64,000 nucleotides of DNA from Scalesia atractyloides (taxonomy: Eukaryota; Streptophyta; Magnoliopsida; Asterales; Asteraceae). The position numbers and the translations under genes were made by a program. Shown here one piece after another: positions 42,690 through 54,419 of the stretch (the first letter of the stretch is position 1; each line of letters opens with the position of its first letter). The DNA is taken from NCBI GenBank assembly GCA_947069175.1, contig CAMTDV010000017.1, positions 46,509,137 to 46,573,136 of the forward strand, written 5' to 3'. The notes under the pieces are model-generated. The model was not told where the DNA came from. It saw nothing but the letters and a program-made list of their open reading frames with translations, and did not search any database.

Positions 42690-43500
42690 TCTTTTGAATT
42701 AAGCAGTGAGGGGAACCGCAATCTTAGAGAAGTTAGAAATGAAACGACGGTAATAACCTGCGAGACCCAAAAATGAACGAACCTCAGTAGGAGTAGTAGG
42801 CATATCCCATTACTTAATCGCACTGATATTGGCGGGATAACATGTATACCTTGTTCGTTGACAATATGTCCCAAAATCCAACTTCCTTTTGCCAAAATCC
42901 ACACTTGGAGAACTTGGCATATAGTTGTTCTTTCTTCAGGAGTTCCAAAGTTAAACGAAGATGTTGCTCGTGATCGGATCGAGACTTTGAGTAAATCAAA
43001 ATGTCATCAATGAAAACAATATGAACTTGTCCAAATAAGGCTTACAAACCCTATTCATCAAGTCCATGAATACAGCAGGAGCATTTGTTAAACCAAAAGT
43101 CATAACTTTGAACTCATAATGACCGTTACGAGTGCGAAAAGCTGTCTTGGGAATATCTTCCTCGAATACACGAAGCTGATGATACCCAGAACGTAGATCA
43201 ACTTTGAGAAGTAAGTAGCACCCTGTAGTTGATCAAAGAGATCATCAATGCGAGGTAGGGGATATCGATTCTTGATTGTGAGTTTGTTGAGCTCACGGTA
43301 ATCGATACACAAAACGAAAAGATCCATCCTTCTTTTTCATAAATAACACAGGAGCACCCCAAGGTGAAAAGCTCGGTCGAATGAATCCTTTGTCAGATAA
43401 CTCCTGGAGCTATTTTGACAATTCTTGCATCTCAGATGGTGCAAGAAGGTATGGAGATTTAGCAATCGGGTTGGCACCAGGTAAAAGATCTATACGAAAC
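42690..43500 (-). pseudogene. Element E reverse transcriptase
   Basis: In sense order: LLPGANPIAKSPYLLAPSEM, GFIRPSFSPWGAPVLFMKKK, CIDYRELNKLTIKNRYPLPR, IDDLFDQLQGATYFSK, TAFRTRYGHYEFKVM-type sequence, then FIDDILIYSKSRSDHEQH with the catalytic Asp pair intact (about 43000-43015). An in-frame TAG after QELSK (near 43413) and shifts near 43330, 43200 and 43030 disable it. Order relative to protease and RNase H is normal for gypsy. Confidence 0.88.
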
Positions 43501-44140
43501 TCAACTTGTCGTGCTGGGGGGTAAACCAGGTAGTTCCTCGGGAAACATCTCAGGATAATCCCGAACAACAGGGATATCTTGAATATTTTTACCTTTGCCT
43601 TTCTCCTCTAGGATATGTGCCAAGAAAGCCACATAATTCTTGCGTAGGTATTCTTGGGCTTGAGTACAAGTCATGAGTTTGAGGCTACTAACCGGTTTTT
43701 CTCCACGAACCTCCAAAATTTCACCAGACAAAAGTGGTATACGAACAATCTTATCAAAACAGACCACCTCAGCATGATGTTTAGTTAACCAATCCATTCC
43801 CACTATAATGTCAAAGCTCCCGAGTTGCATAGGTGTGAGGTCAATAGGAAAAAAGATGGTTGTCGAGGTTCAATTGACAACTGGGAATGACAAAATCAAG
43901 TTTAAGAGGTTCGACACTAGCTATCTCGACTATCAAGGGCTTTCCTAGTTTAGTTCTTGGTTTTGAAAGTAAAGGCTCAAATGTTAAGGATACAAAACTT
44001 CTATCGGCCCCCGAATCAAAAAGTATAGAAGCAGGATGGTTGTTAACAAAGAATGTACTGTTCACCACCTCGTTGTCTGCACGTGCCTCGTTTTCATTGA
44101 TGTTAAACGCTCGTCCACAAGCCTGGTTCGCATTTGCCAA
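43501..44140 (-). pseudogene. Element E aspartic protease and linker to RT
   Basis: Frame 43841-44140 holds NNHPASILFDSGADRSFVS, the gypsy protease active site (DSGA), and later sequence KPLIVEIASVEPLKL. Frame 43501-43830 continues FDIIVGMDWLTKHHAEVVC, the conserved end of the domain, then the linker PEMFPEELPGLPPS leading to RT. One shift near 43835 separates the halves. Confidence 0.87.
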
Positions 44141-45228
44141 CCTCGGGAAATTGTTTCTGTAATGGGTGAGATCCTCATAGTTTTAGCAAGAACCGGGTGG
44201 ATAATGAGGTCGTGCAGGATTGGCTGGTTGCTGAACAGGGTTTTGTACAACTTGGTTCTGAGCGAGAGCACAGCGACAAGTGTTGGCCAGATGGCCAGAT
44301 CGTCCATAGTTTGTACAGATACGGCACGGTAAATGAGGCTGGTGATGACCGTTGCACCTGTTGCACAAAGGTGCAGTGCCGGTATACTGTTTCTTGGAAA
44401 GATGCTGAGCAGGCCGGTTAGGAGCGGCTTGATTGGGTTGTGTAGTGACAGCAAAGTTCTTAGAAGCCTTACGTTACCTTGACTTCTCTAACCCTTCAGC
44501 TTTCTTACCATTTTGCTTCTCAGACTTGTCAGATGGTTTCTTATCACCCTTACGTGGAGCTTATCCTTTTTTATCTGCGATTCAATCAGTGTTGCAGATA
44601 GCTCAATGGCTTGTCTAACAGTAGTAGGGTTGTTGCCGGTGACAATATCCTGAACCGGGTCAGGAAGACCATCTATGTATTTTTCAATCGCCTTATCCAA
44701 AGGCATCACCATATCAGGGCACAACAAACTCAACACCTCATATCTGTCAGTATACGCATGGTGTTCACCACTATCTTTCTTCAGGTCATGGAACTCATTC
44801 TCAAGACGCCCTCTTTTCATAACAAGGGGCAGAACTCTTCATCATCAGAGCCCTGAGTTCCTCCCAAGTTTGACCCATAGCAACATCAGCGCACCCCTAT
44901 CTCTCATCACTCCATTCCACCACATGAGCGCTCTCTTTTCAAACACGTTATAAGCAAACTCAACTTTCCGCTCATTTGGACATTGAACATGACGAAATGT
45001 ATTATCAAGACTTTCAAGCCACTGTAGGAGCCCAGTTGCTCCCTCAGAACCACTAAACTTGAGCAGTTTAGCTTAATTAAACTATTTAAAGTTGCACGCA
45101 GTAGGTGCATTATTGTTATTGTTAGCTTGGTTTATTTGAGTTATGAGATTTATAAGCACAGCAGCAAACTGCTGAGCGATTAGAGCCGCCATGTCAACGT
45201 CCGTATTTACGTTTCGTCGAGGAGGCAT
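44141..45228 (-). pseudogene. Element E gag
   Basis: It starts MPPRRNVNTDVDMAALIAQQ at 45228 and is broken by stops near 45075. The middle (44488-44820) has the gag core LENEFHDLKKDSGEHHAYTD and YIDGLPDPVQDIVTG. The C-terminal part (44183-44368) has CNRCNGHHQPHLPCRIC and CTNYGRSGHLANTC; the latter is a knuckle with its second Cys changed to Tyr (compare CASCGRYGHLSKVC in D). The resemblance to D gag in layout and sequence shows D and E belong to related lineages. Confidence 0.84.
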
Positions 45229-45813
45229 TCTATAAGAGAGAAAAACATGAGAGAAAACGAGTGAGATGAATGTTGAATAATTAAAATGAGATGAATAAAT
45301 ATCGACAAATGTAAGGATGGTGGTCATTCGTTTGTTTATTCAAAACAAACGAACGACACACAGTGACTAATCAAAGTTAATGGGTCTTTATAATGTATCG
45401 CGAAGACATGCTTTAGCCTATAAGTGGACACTCCCCCAAGAGTTCCCAGGTAAGAGTGACTGGTCTGATTAAGTGGATTTGTACGAACACTCTAGCCTTA
45501 GACAGAAAACTCAGGGTACATGCACCCACCCTTCCAGATTGCACGTGTTCACATCAATAAGACCCAAACTTTGACGAGATTTTGAGAACATAACAGGCAT
45601 AATGCCAAAAACAAATCATAGACGATTGATTTCAAAATCGTTTTAAAATTTTGCGTTATTGTTTTCATATTCACCTAAAGATAGGTGATGGAATTATTTT
45701 AAGATCTAAACACAAGATAACTTGTGTTAAGGTCCTAGAAAGGTTATAGTCCAGGTCAAAGCATTACTAATAACCTAATTCCCTATAACCATTGGCTTTG
45801 ATACCAATCTTTC
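45229..45813 (-). other. Leader and primer-binding site of element E
   Basis: In sense direction TTGGTATCAAAGCC (45791-45804) lies nine bases from the 5' LTR, an initiator Met-tRNA type site with one change. The rest is untranslated leader with no supported ORF. Confidence 0.75.
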
Positions 45814-48800
45814 TATCACAACCCGGCCGCGTAAAACAACAAACTGCGGCGGAACCATCGGGGAGTGTCGTAACAGAATTATTGTTTCAATAACCATGGC
45901 ATAAAATGTTAACTTTTATTGAATATAATTGTTTACATTGTCTGGAATTTAAACATAAAACATAACATAAGTTAAATTGTCTTTAGGTTTTAAGTCACTA
46001 AAGCCCAAAGTCCATCCTAAGTGTCGCATGATAAACCTTAAGCATTCACTCTTGAAACATATGTGAAAATAAAGTACGTCAGCATAAAAATGCATGTGAG
46101 TAACATAGGTTTTGCGTTTAAGATTCATGGCCTAGAATGTTTAAAGGAATACTTAGTTAAAAAGTGGCCATGAATACTTAAAAAATGTTTTCTTTTATGA
46201 AATCATAAGATAAATCGAATAATATAAAAGACATAATGCATGGTTAAATCTTTAACCATAATATAAGTCATGTCTCGTGTAAAAATATCATGTCATAGAT
46301 AAAAATGTCTTGTCTTGTACTTTGTTTGAATTGATTTAGATAATGACACGATATGCAATATGATAAAAATACTTATATATAGGAAGTACCAGCGGCGTAT
46401 CCACCATGCTTTTATCATATTACCCCCGTCCCGTTATTTAAATCACTTACTATAAACCAACCATCAAAAGTCTTGTTTAAACAAAAGAAATGTCATGTAA
46501 AACCAATGTCATGTATAAACAAAGTCGTGTGTAAACCAAATGTCAAATGTAAACCAATTTCTTGAATAGTCGAAATGTCTTGTATAAAACAATGTCTTTG
46601 AATAGTCAAACGTTATGTTCTATAAGTCATGCTTTTATTGTTTAAAATATACATTAAGTTTGTTGGGAAACACATTCAAACCTTGTTGAGAGTCAAATAG
46701 ACCATTATAAAGATAAAAGTCTATCCATTTCATCGGATTCTATCATTCCCTAAAGTCGCTTCCAAACAAACCCAGGAAGTGGGAACGGCGTGATCAATGT
46801 TAATGAATGTATTAAGTCAATCTCCAACGTACCAATATGTCATGAACAAAGTAAGCAAAATGTCTTTGAAAAACCATGTACTAGTATGCTCAGTCAACAT
46901 ACATAGTAAGAAATGTCTTTGAAAACCAATGTACTAGTATGCTCAGTCAACATACATAGCAAGAAATGTCTTTGAAAACCAATGTACTAGTATGCTCAGT
47001 CAACATACATAGCAAGAAATGTCTTTGAAAACCCATGTACTAGTATGCTCAGTCAACCTACATAGAAAGAAATAATGTAAATCAATGTACTCATATGCTA
47101 AGTCAACATATCCCGCAAAAATTCAATGGAAATCATGTACTATATGTACTATGTAATCAAAGCATGTATAATGTCATGAAAACCGAAAGTAGTCATAGGC
47201 ACAATATGTTTCACCCCAAAACATTTGAAAAAGTAAAAGAGGGGGACTATGTACTCACTTGGGATTGCAAGAAAGTCCTTGTTCAAGAAGATAAACCAAA
47301 GCTCAAGAGTCCAAGAATTTAAGTATGTCCTAATACCGGGTAACTATGTTAATATCGGGACATAATCGGCGGATTGGATAGAATGAGGTCTTGTAAACCA
47401 AATGAGTGTTGGTACTCATATGAAATGGTTTAACAAAGTCTACATTCTGATTTGAAACCATTCCTAAGTGCTTTTGACCCATAATGGCTCGTTAAGGTAG
47501 TTTATGCTACTTTAACGGGTCATTTGCGGAAACGTGTGATCGGATGGTTAGATGTGTCCTATGATAAGTCTTATATGCCATAACAAGTTTAATATAGTTG
47601 TAACATCAGTCTATATCGCAAAACATTGCTTACATAAGCTTAAAATCAATTTATGCGCTAAAAGGGAATTTTGGTCGTTTATAAAGGCATAATAAGCAAC
47701 TTAACATAACACTAATCAAACGACGTGACCATAAGGTATAACCTCAGAGGGTTATTCCCTATACAACTATGGTCACAAATATGTGTTTGGTCGGATCCTC
47801 AGATCGACTAAACGGGTCGGATTCGAAAGTCAAAGTGGTGGCCAAGACCGCTCGACTTACGACCCTAAACTAAACTAAAAGTGACGAGTTAGACATGTTA
47901 AACATGTCTAACTAAGTTTATAAAACTGATTTGGTATCAAAACAAAGTGTTTTGATACCTGAAAATAGTTTCGTTGTATAATGCGCACTTTGCGCATTAT
48001 TGGCCGAAACTTTGACTAGTCACTACAACTAGTAAACGTGGTAATCAGTAGGCATGATCGCTATGGATCATAACCATCGTGATTACGATCACGTTGCAAA
48101 GTTCAATTGAACTTTGTCTTGACCAATTTATGGTCAAAGCCGAAAGTCAAACACTGTTTGACTTTTGGCTTGAAATAGCTAAACAAATGAAACAAGACAA
48201 GGATACAGCACTTACTTGTGTTTGAAGAACACCCAAGAGCTCCAAGAAGACTAGAAAACTCAGGTAGGAGGCATCCAACAATGTGGTAGCCTCCACTTAG
48301 AGTGTTTGAGATAAGAACAAAGGAAGGAGCAAGTTGAAATGAGGATGATCATGGGTATTTATAGTTGAATTGAAGCTACCAAATCATTACAAGTGTCCAT
48401 GAGTCATCAAGGGATTTGATTAGTGTCATAACACTTGTTAAATGCAGAAGAAAGGGTGGCATATTCGAATGCTTAGTGTCCAAGGCTTTAAACAAGGAGC
48501 TGCCAAGTTTCTAATGTGTTGGAGGGTAATTACGGACCGTAAGGGCTTTGGGCTTACGGTCCGTAAGCCCTTTAGCTGGCAGACACTTTTGAAAATTGGC
48601 ATAACAGGCCCCTGCACCTGTTTCGTCGCGTTTTGGCACATCTAACACCTGTTAACCTCATTTTCAAGCTTCATAAGGATGAATAATATAGGGAACTTGA
48701 AATATGTCCAAAAATGTTCTGGGTGTCGGTTCGTTTGGTTGTACGGTTGTGGTTTTTGGTTAATTACGACGAAAATCGTAACGAACGCGTGTGTGACCGT

Positions 48801-49399
48801 AAAAGCGTAACGAATGATATTTTTACATTCCAATCATTAAAATACAAGATTTTAATGATCAAAAATTTTTTTTGATGCGCGTACGTTTTCCGGATTAAGA
48901 AATACGCGAAACGGCATAGTTTTGTAGAATTTGCAAAATAGCCCCTGAAGTTTCATAAGCATGTTTTTGCCATACCGAAGCCTTCAAAACTTAATTCTAA
49001 AGTATGTAAAGGTTATTTAAGGTATGTTTAGCTCGTGACCTTGTTCCAAAGTGTTCGTCGCTACGAGAATCGGCGGACTATCATAGTTTGTCGTAAGTAG
49101 TCCCTGTGATCGAATAAGCTTGTTTTTGACATACCAAACCCTTCGAAACTTATTTCTAAGTTATGTAAAGGATATTTAGGGTTTGTTTAGCTATGTCACT
49201 ATTCTGGACTATACATTTTGTTTAACTGATTTCGTTTTGCGATTACACTTCCAGAAAAGGTGTGAAAGGTTAAAATCGAACAAATATTGAAAATGCACAA
49301 AAGTCATAATTAGATACACAAATTGTAAACTACACAAAATTTCATTAATCATCAAATTGTTCGGAAGTTGATACAGGATTGAATTACACAGATGTCACA
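45814..49399 (-). repeat. 5' LTR of element E
   Basis: This 3586-bp LTR has the same architecture as 37117-40725. It has a complete palindromic pair at 48532-48568, the TATA box at about 48355-48366 and the tandem repeat at 46855-47075. It lacks about 45 bp near 46785 and has about 17-25-bp insertions near 46495, 46690 and 47945 relative to the 3' copy. Confidence 0.92.
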
Positions 49400-50318
49400 C
49401 TTACTACTGCCAGAGGCTTCTTTCTTGGCCTAGAAGTGTTGTGTTACCCAAGGTATAATTATCAGCAACTTTGCCAGATTCTTGTAGCTTCTTTTTCTTG
49501 TTTAGCTCTCTCTCATAAGTGAGGAGCCTACCATGAAGCTGTGTAAGACTCATTTCTTTAAAACTGACTGAAATTCGTGTTACAAAAGCTATAGTGTCCC
49601 ATTTTTTCTAGTAGTGAACGTAGAAAACGACTGTTTAATGTTGCGCTTGGAAATTCAACATTAACCAGTTTAACTTCACTAACAAGACAACTAAATCTTT
49701 CAAACTGTTGAGTTAATGACTCTCCTTTAACATGATAAAATGTTTCATACTGTTGATTCAAAACCTCTCTGTTGTTCTCAATTACTTCCTCAGTTCCACC
49801 GAATTGCTCTTTCATGGCATCCCATAATTCCTTTGCATTGTTGCAATGCAACAGGCAGGCATAGATTTCATTTGGCAATGTAGATGCCATGATACTAAAT
49901 GCCTTTTCATCTAGCTCGATCTTTTGGAAATCTTGCTCGGAATAATATTCAGGATTTTTGGGTACTTAAACCTTAGGATCCTTAGTACTGGGTACCATAG
50001 GAACATGAGGTCCAAACACCACTGACCTCCGGCATCCGGTGTTTTGCTGAGCAAGAATGTGACCAAACCGACGTTTCCATATTAAGTACTCAGACCTGAT
50101 AAGCAACGGTGGCTTGAACATTGAGCCATTGTTGTGTGGATCTTGTGTATTTTGCGACATTCTGTTGGTTTACAAACAGATTTGTGTTTAAAAACTTTGA
50201 ACGTAAATAAACTCTGTTTTCCAATGAAAACAAGCAAACAAGTTAGCAGGGAGAGCTGATCTGTTCAAATTAAATTGATTGTTAAGTCAAATTTGATTGA
50301 TCTAGCTCTGATACCAAT
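49400..50318 (-). pseudogene. Copia element C: gag N-terminal region and primer-binding site
   Basis: The ATG at 50160 starts MSQNTQDPHNNGSMFKPPLL, then SEYLIWKRRFGHIL. After a break, frame 49558-49890 continues with LPNEIYACLLHCNNAKELWD, MKEQFGGTEEVIENN and YHVKGESLTQQFERF, the copia gag fold of a different family from A and B. The primer-binding site TGGTATCAGAGC lies at 50306-50317, next to the LTR. Confidence 0.82.
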
Positions 50319-50801
50319 TGTTAGGACTTGAGTTTAATTAGTTGTGAAAAGTTTAAAGATGGAAATGAATAAAGTGTAAAACATAGTGATTTGCAGCGGA
50401 ATGTAAAGAAAACTTTTGGACTCACAACTAATAGAAGATTGTTTTCATCATCATGCTATCAACTTATAAGTTTGCATGTGAATTACAACTCCCCTTCATC
50501 CTGATATCACAGTTTGTTAAGTACAGAATGTAAGAAAGATAATTGGTAGAGAATGATCTTTTTAATAGATAATAGAACAGTATAATCGCACTGTCTGTTT
50601 ATAGTACAATCCAAACCTCTGAGCATCTTTTGCTGATGTCAGAGGTGATAGTGACAGCTAACAACATTAATAAACTAAAAACACTGATTAGGCTAAACAC
50701 TGGTATTACAGAAAATGTTACAATAATATAATAGAAACACTGATGACCCTATCCATTATTAGTCTTCATTAGAGGTTCCACAGCAGAGCTTGTCTTCAAC
50801 A
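50319..50801 (-). repeat. 5' LTR of element C (right boundary inferred)
   Basis: The inner end AGTCCTAACA (sense) abuts the primer-binding site. The outer end is taken at TGTTGAAGAC (sense), giving TGTT...AACA ends and 483 bp. A TATA-like CTATAAACAG lies at about 50597-50606. The matching 3' LTR is outside the window, so the outer end is not confirmed. Confidence 0.65.
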
Positions 50802-50859
50802 AATCTTGTAAGGCAGTTTTAGCTTGATTAGGGGTTTGCATTAGAGGTTGTAAACTCTG

Positions 50860-51090
50860 TTATTCTGGATCAATCATCTGATGTGGTTTTGGCTCTATAT
50901 CATATATTCCTTTCTATGGGTTCAATCCCAACCATGAAGTTCAAAAGTTTCGTAAGGAACAAGTTTCCTTCATCAGAGTGAAATGGGATTCCCATTGTGG
51001 TCCAGGATACACTTGAAAGGTTGAAATCTGATGTGAAACGGAACTAACGATATTACCTTGAACAAATCTCGAGGAAGAGATTTCCTTTAA
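50860..51090 (+). pseudogene. Element G integrase C-terminal chromodomain-like remnant
   Basis: Visible in frame: NHEVQKFRKEQVSFIRVKWD then SHCGPGYT and a TGA where relatives have Trp. After a one-base shift come ESDVKRN, a stop and RYYLEQISRKRFPLRG. The order matches the end of element E pol (VKVRWESKRGPEYTWE). It lies immediately before the purine tract and LTR. Confidence 0.7.
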
Positions 51091-53460
51091 GAGGGTGAGG
51101 ATGTAGCACCCGCAAATTTTTGTCTAATTGTAAAACGACACGTGTCCTCAATTTCCAACTAAGGAAAGGGACTTTATCGTTCAACTATAAAATGATACAT
51201 ATTCGAACCTCCAAATAAATTCCCGGCTATGTGGAAGGAGGAATGAATTATATTCTACGTTCGTTGAAACATGTTTCGTATCTCCAACTAATGGGGATTC
51301 TGGGAAGGAGAGAAATTATTACCATGCGTTAACTAAAACACGTCTCGGGTCTCCAACTAATCTCAACTTTGAGAAAGGAAAGGGACTAAAAGTGCCAAAT
51401 GGCCAAAGATGTAAAGTCCAAGGACTTAAAATATAAAAATCACAAAATTCATCTTTTTAAGGTCCTTTACGGACCGTAAGGCTTAGTCTTTACGGTCCGT
51501 AGGGATGTTAGGTTTATTCTTGTGCGTTGAAGGTCCTTACGGACCGTAAGCGGTCAACCCTTACAGTCCGTAAAGGGTGACTCTGGCAGTTTTATGCTTG
51601 CAGCCCAAGGCTTTTAAGCATATGGTGACACCTAGCTCGAATTGCCACCTTTTCTCCTGGTCTTGACACCTCATAAACACTTGTTAGCATCCTATAAACC
51701 TCCTGGACACTTGTTGTAATCTTGTGCTCCATGAACAACTATAAATAGCAAGCTTGAATCCACTTCAACTTGCTCATTCAGTTCTATTCTCCTCTATCTT
51801 CTGCTTTGGAGGTTCCTGATCAATTTGGGAGCTTCCTTGAGTTCAAGACTTCTCCTTGGATCACTAGTAAGTGTTCCATCTCAGTCTTGTTTATTTGTAG
51901 GCTAATTATTAGCCGAAAGTCAAATTGTTTGGCTTTCGGTTATGACCATTATGGTCAAGCCAATGTTCGATCCGAACGTTGCTATGTGATCATAATTATG
52001 AAGTTATAATCCCCTGGGATCATACCTTCTAAAGATCACCATAAGTTGGTGAAATGACGATTCATTGTTTTATTAAATAAAAAGGTCACAAACGTAAACT
52101 TTGCATATTGCACTAATTAGGTTTTTAACCATCAAAACCTTAATTTTTGACATCATATCAGTTTATAAAACATATTAGGACATGTATAAACATGTTCAAC
52201 TCGTCATTTCTTGTTTAGAGCTTAATTCTATGTCAAAAGTCAAGCAGTTTGACTTTTTCTTTGACTTTCGATTCTGACCTGTTTGGTCAATGTTTAGGTC
52301 TATTTTAAATTAGTTATAGGACCATGTTATTATTAGGTATAACCTACTGAAGTTATACCACATGGTTAGTCCGTTTGGTGAGTTTTATGACAAGTCACAA
52401 TTATATTATTAAAAATGACCACAATGCCCTTTTTGCATAAAACAAGTTTTTAATTAACAAGGAACTTGCAAATGATTTACCTACTGATATGTTAATGTAA
52501 TTAACATATTTTGATATTATGAAACTGATCATAACCTGAGTTTTGATCAAAGATCGTAAATTACGCTATATAATGGCTAAAACGCCTTTTGGCGCATAGT
52601 ACGGTTTTAAACCACAACTATCAACCAAAACTTAATACCTACTGATTTCATAACATATTTAAAAAGTTTTCACGGTAGGTACTTGATCATAACTCAGGAT
52701 TTTTAAATAAGTTCTCAAACTATATGTGTAATGACCAAAATGCCCTACGATGCATAGTTTGGTCTTATATCATAAGACCCATACATGTTTGATTACTTAC
52801 TGATATTATATTATAAGTAAAGTATTTTTAAAAAAAAACATGTTCATAATATCAGTCTATATGCAAGTTCTTATATTATGTCGCTTAATGACTAAAATGC
52901 CCTTATGAGGCATATTTTGATTTTAAAACCTTCATGGTCATATAAGTTGATAACCTACTGATGTTACGACTTATTTAAAGTATATTGGCATATTGCACTT
53001 GTTCATAACTCATCCGGTTACCTGATATTGCTTATGCGCATAACTAGTTATGCGAACCTAGTTCGCTTATACTAGGCGTAATGGGTCTAGGTATTTCAAA
53101 ACATTTCCAAATCAGAAAGTTTGGTTAAAAACCCTTTATCCAATGAGTCATTGTACTCGGATAGGTAGAAACCACATTCTACTTGATATACGCTTAATCT
53201 AGCGAATCTACTCTTAAGTAACGGGTCATATTCAAAGGGACTAACCTTTGACCCTTATACATTCTAAAGATAATAAATTTGTTCATTCCAGACTATAGTA
53301 CCCCCCCAGATAATCGGACTTGGGTCAATAATACTTAGACTTACGGCTTTTTGCTAAATTATAATCTTATTGATTGAAGCTAGCAAAAAGGTAAATACTC
53401 TTAACTTATTTTAGTTTTTAAACTTGGGTTGGCTATTATGCCACTTGGAGCGGATATTAC

Positions 53461-53895
53461 TGTTGATGCACTATTGTGTTCGTCACTTGTCGAATAGGCT
53501 AGATTGAGTGTGTGTTGAATATTGTATAGGTTAGAATCGAAAACACGACCGTAATACGGAGATTACAGTGTAAAAGGGAACAAGTTCGCCCGAACTTGTC
53601 CTGTGAAGGACAAGTTCACCCGAACTTGACTATAGCACATCCGGGCGAACTTGTCTCTCTATATATATGTGTGTGTTCATTTGTCACTTGAGTTTTTGCC
53701 ATCCCTACGGGGAGGTGCTGCCGGATTCTCTCCAGGAACTCCGGCAGCTAGACTTATAAAGATGTATACTCTTTCTGTATGAATGAAGACTTCTGATGCA
53801 TTCTGTTTCTACTCCTTTCTGTAATAACATTCTACCCAATCGGTTTACGTTTACGCATTAACTTTTGTCTAGAACCGCCTGATCACGGACCTTCA
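53461..53895 (+). repeat. 5' LTR of element H (three palindrome units)
   Basis: This 435-bp LTR has palindrome units starting at 53581, 53611 and 53636, followed at once by a TATA box (CTCTATATATATG, about 53657-53669). Confidence 0.92.
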
Positions 53896-54134
53896 ATTGG
53901 TATCAGAGCTACGGTTATCACCTACGCTCATGAATTTGGACATTTATGGACATTAGGAGGGGTTTTGGACATAAAACTTGAAATAAACATACAATCCACG
54001 GATGAAAAGTAAAACTGAACAGATAGGATTGTTACAAAGTGATTTACAACTAGATCTATGGTGGATTCATCTCGAAATTCAAAGAAATAAGGATTCTGGA
54101 TCGAAAAATGTGAAAATAGGCTGATTTGGGGGAC

Positions 54135-54408
54135 CAAGTTCGCCCGAACTTGACCTGTGGAGGTCAAGTTCGCTCGAACTTAACAAGGATTTTCAATATT
54201 TTTCATCAAGTTCGCCCGAACTTGACTGATTTTCTTTGAAATTAAGCACAAGCTCGCCCGAACTTGTCTATTTCATGCAAGTTCGCCCGAACTTGGTGGT
54301 GGCCAACCAAGTTCGCCCGAACTTGTCACAAACTGTCTAAGTTTGCCCGAACTTGTCACATAGTGACCAAGTTCGCCCGAACTTGTCACACAAGTTCGCC
54401 CGAACTTG
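54135..54408 (+). repeat. Dense palindrome array in the leader of H
   Basis: Nine copies of CAAGTTCGCCCGAACTTG, some with one or two changes, start at 54135, 54165, 54207, 54249, 54278, 54308, 54338, 54368 and 54391. Spacing is 30, 42, 42, 29, 30, 30, 30 and 23. A small overlapping frame (54264-54623, repeated KFARTC) is a by-product of the repeat. Confidence 0.93.
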
Positions 54409-54419
54409 CCAGGGAGCCT

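Larger units (their letters stand above)
37117..49399 (-). mobile_element. Element E: Ty3/gypsy chromovirus with 3.6-kb LTRs
   Basis: LTRs 45814-49399 (5') and 37117-40725 (3') start TGTGACATCTG and end GTGATA in element direction, and are flanked by CTTAC (37112-37116 and 49400-49404). The 5.1-kb interior encodes, in order, gag, protease, RT, RNase H, integrase and a C-terminal chromodomain-like region, all broken by stops or shifts. Integrase before the 3' LTR with a chromodomain defines the chromovirus branch; long LTRs and the gag start MPPRRNVNTDVDMAALIAQQ suggest the Tekay lineage (inference). The two LTRs differ by many substitutions and several indels, so E is older than D. Confidence 0.92.
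1..50801 (-). mobile_element. Old Ty1/copia element C, split by five nested insertions
   Basis: This is the oldest layer of the left 50 kb. Its pieces lie on the minus strand in normal copia order from right to left: 5' LTR (50319-50801), gag start (49400-50160), gag zinc knuckle (36565-37116), gag coiled coil (33265-34189), two more knuckles and the protease start (23009-23836), pre-integrase region (7812-8652) and integrase C-terminus (1-902). Removing the five inserts A, B, D, F and E leaves about 5.4 kb of C. RT, RNase H and the 3' LTR lie beyond the left edge if they survive. Each junction carries a 5-bp duplication belonging to the younger insert. Confidence 0.85.

Noticed and set aside
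54135..54408. CRISPR-like array (short palindromic repeats with 11-12-bp spacers)
   Set aside because: It lies in the leader of a plant LTR element with primer site and LTRs; spacers are far too short, and no cas genes or prokaryotic context exist.
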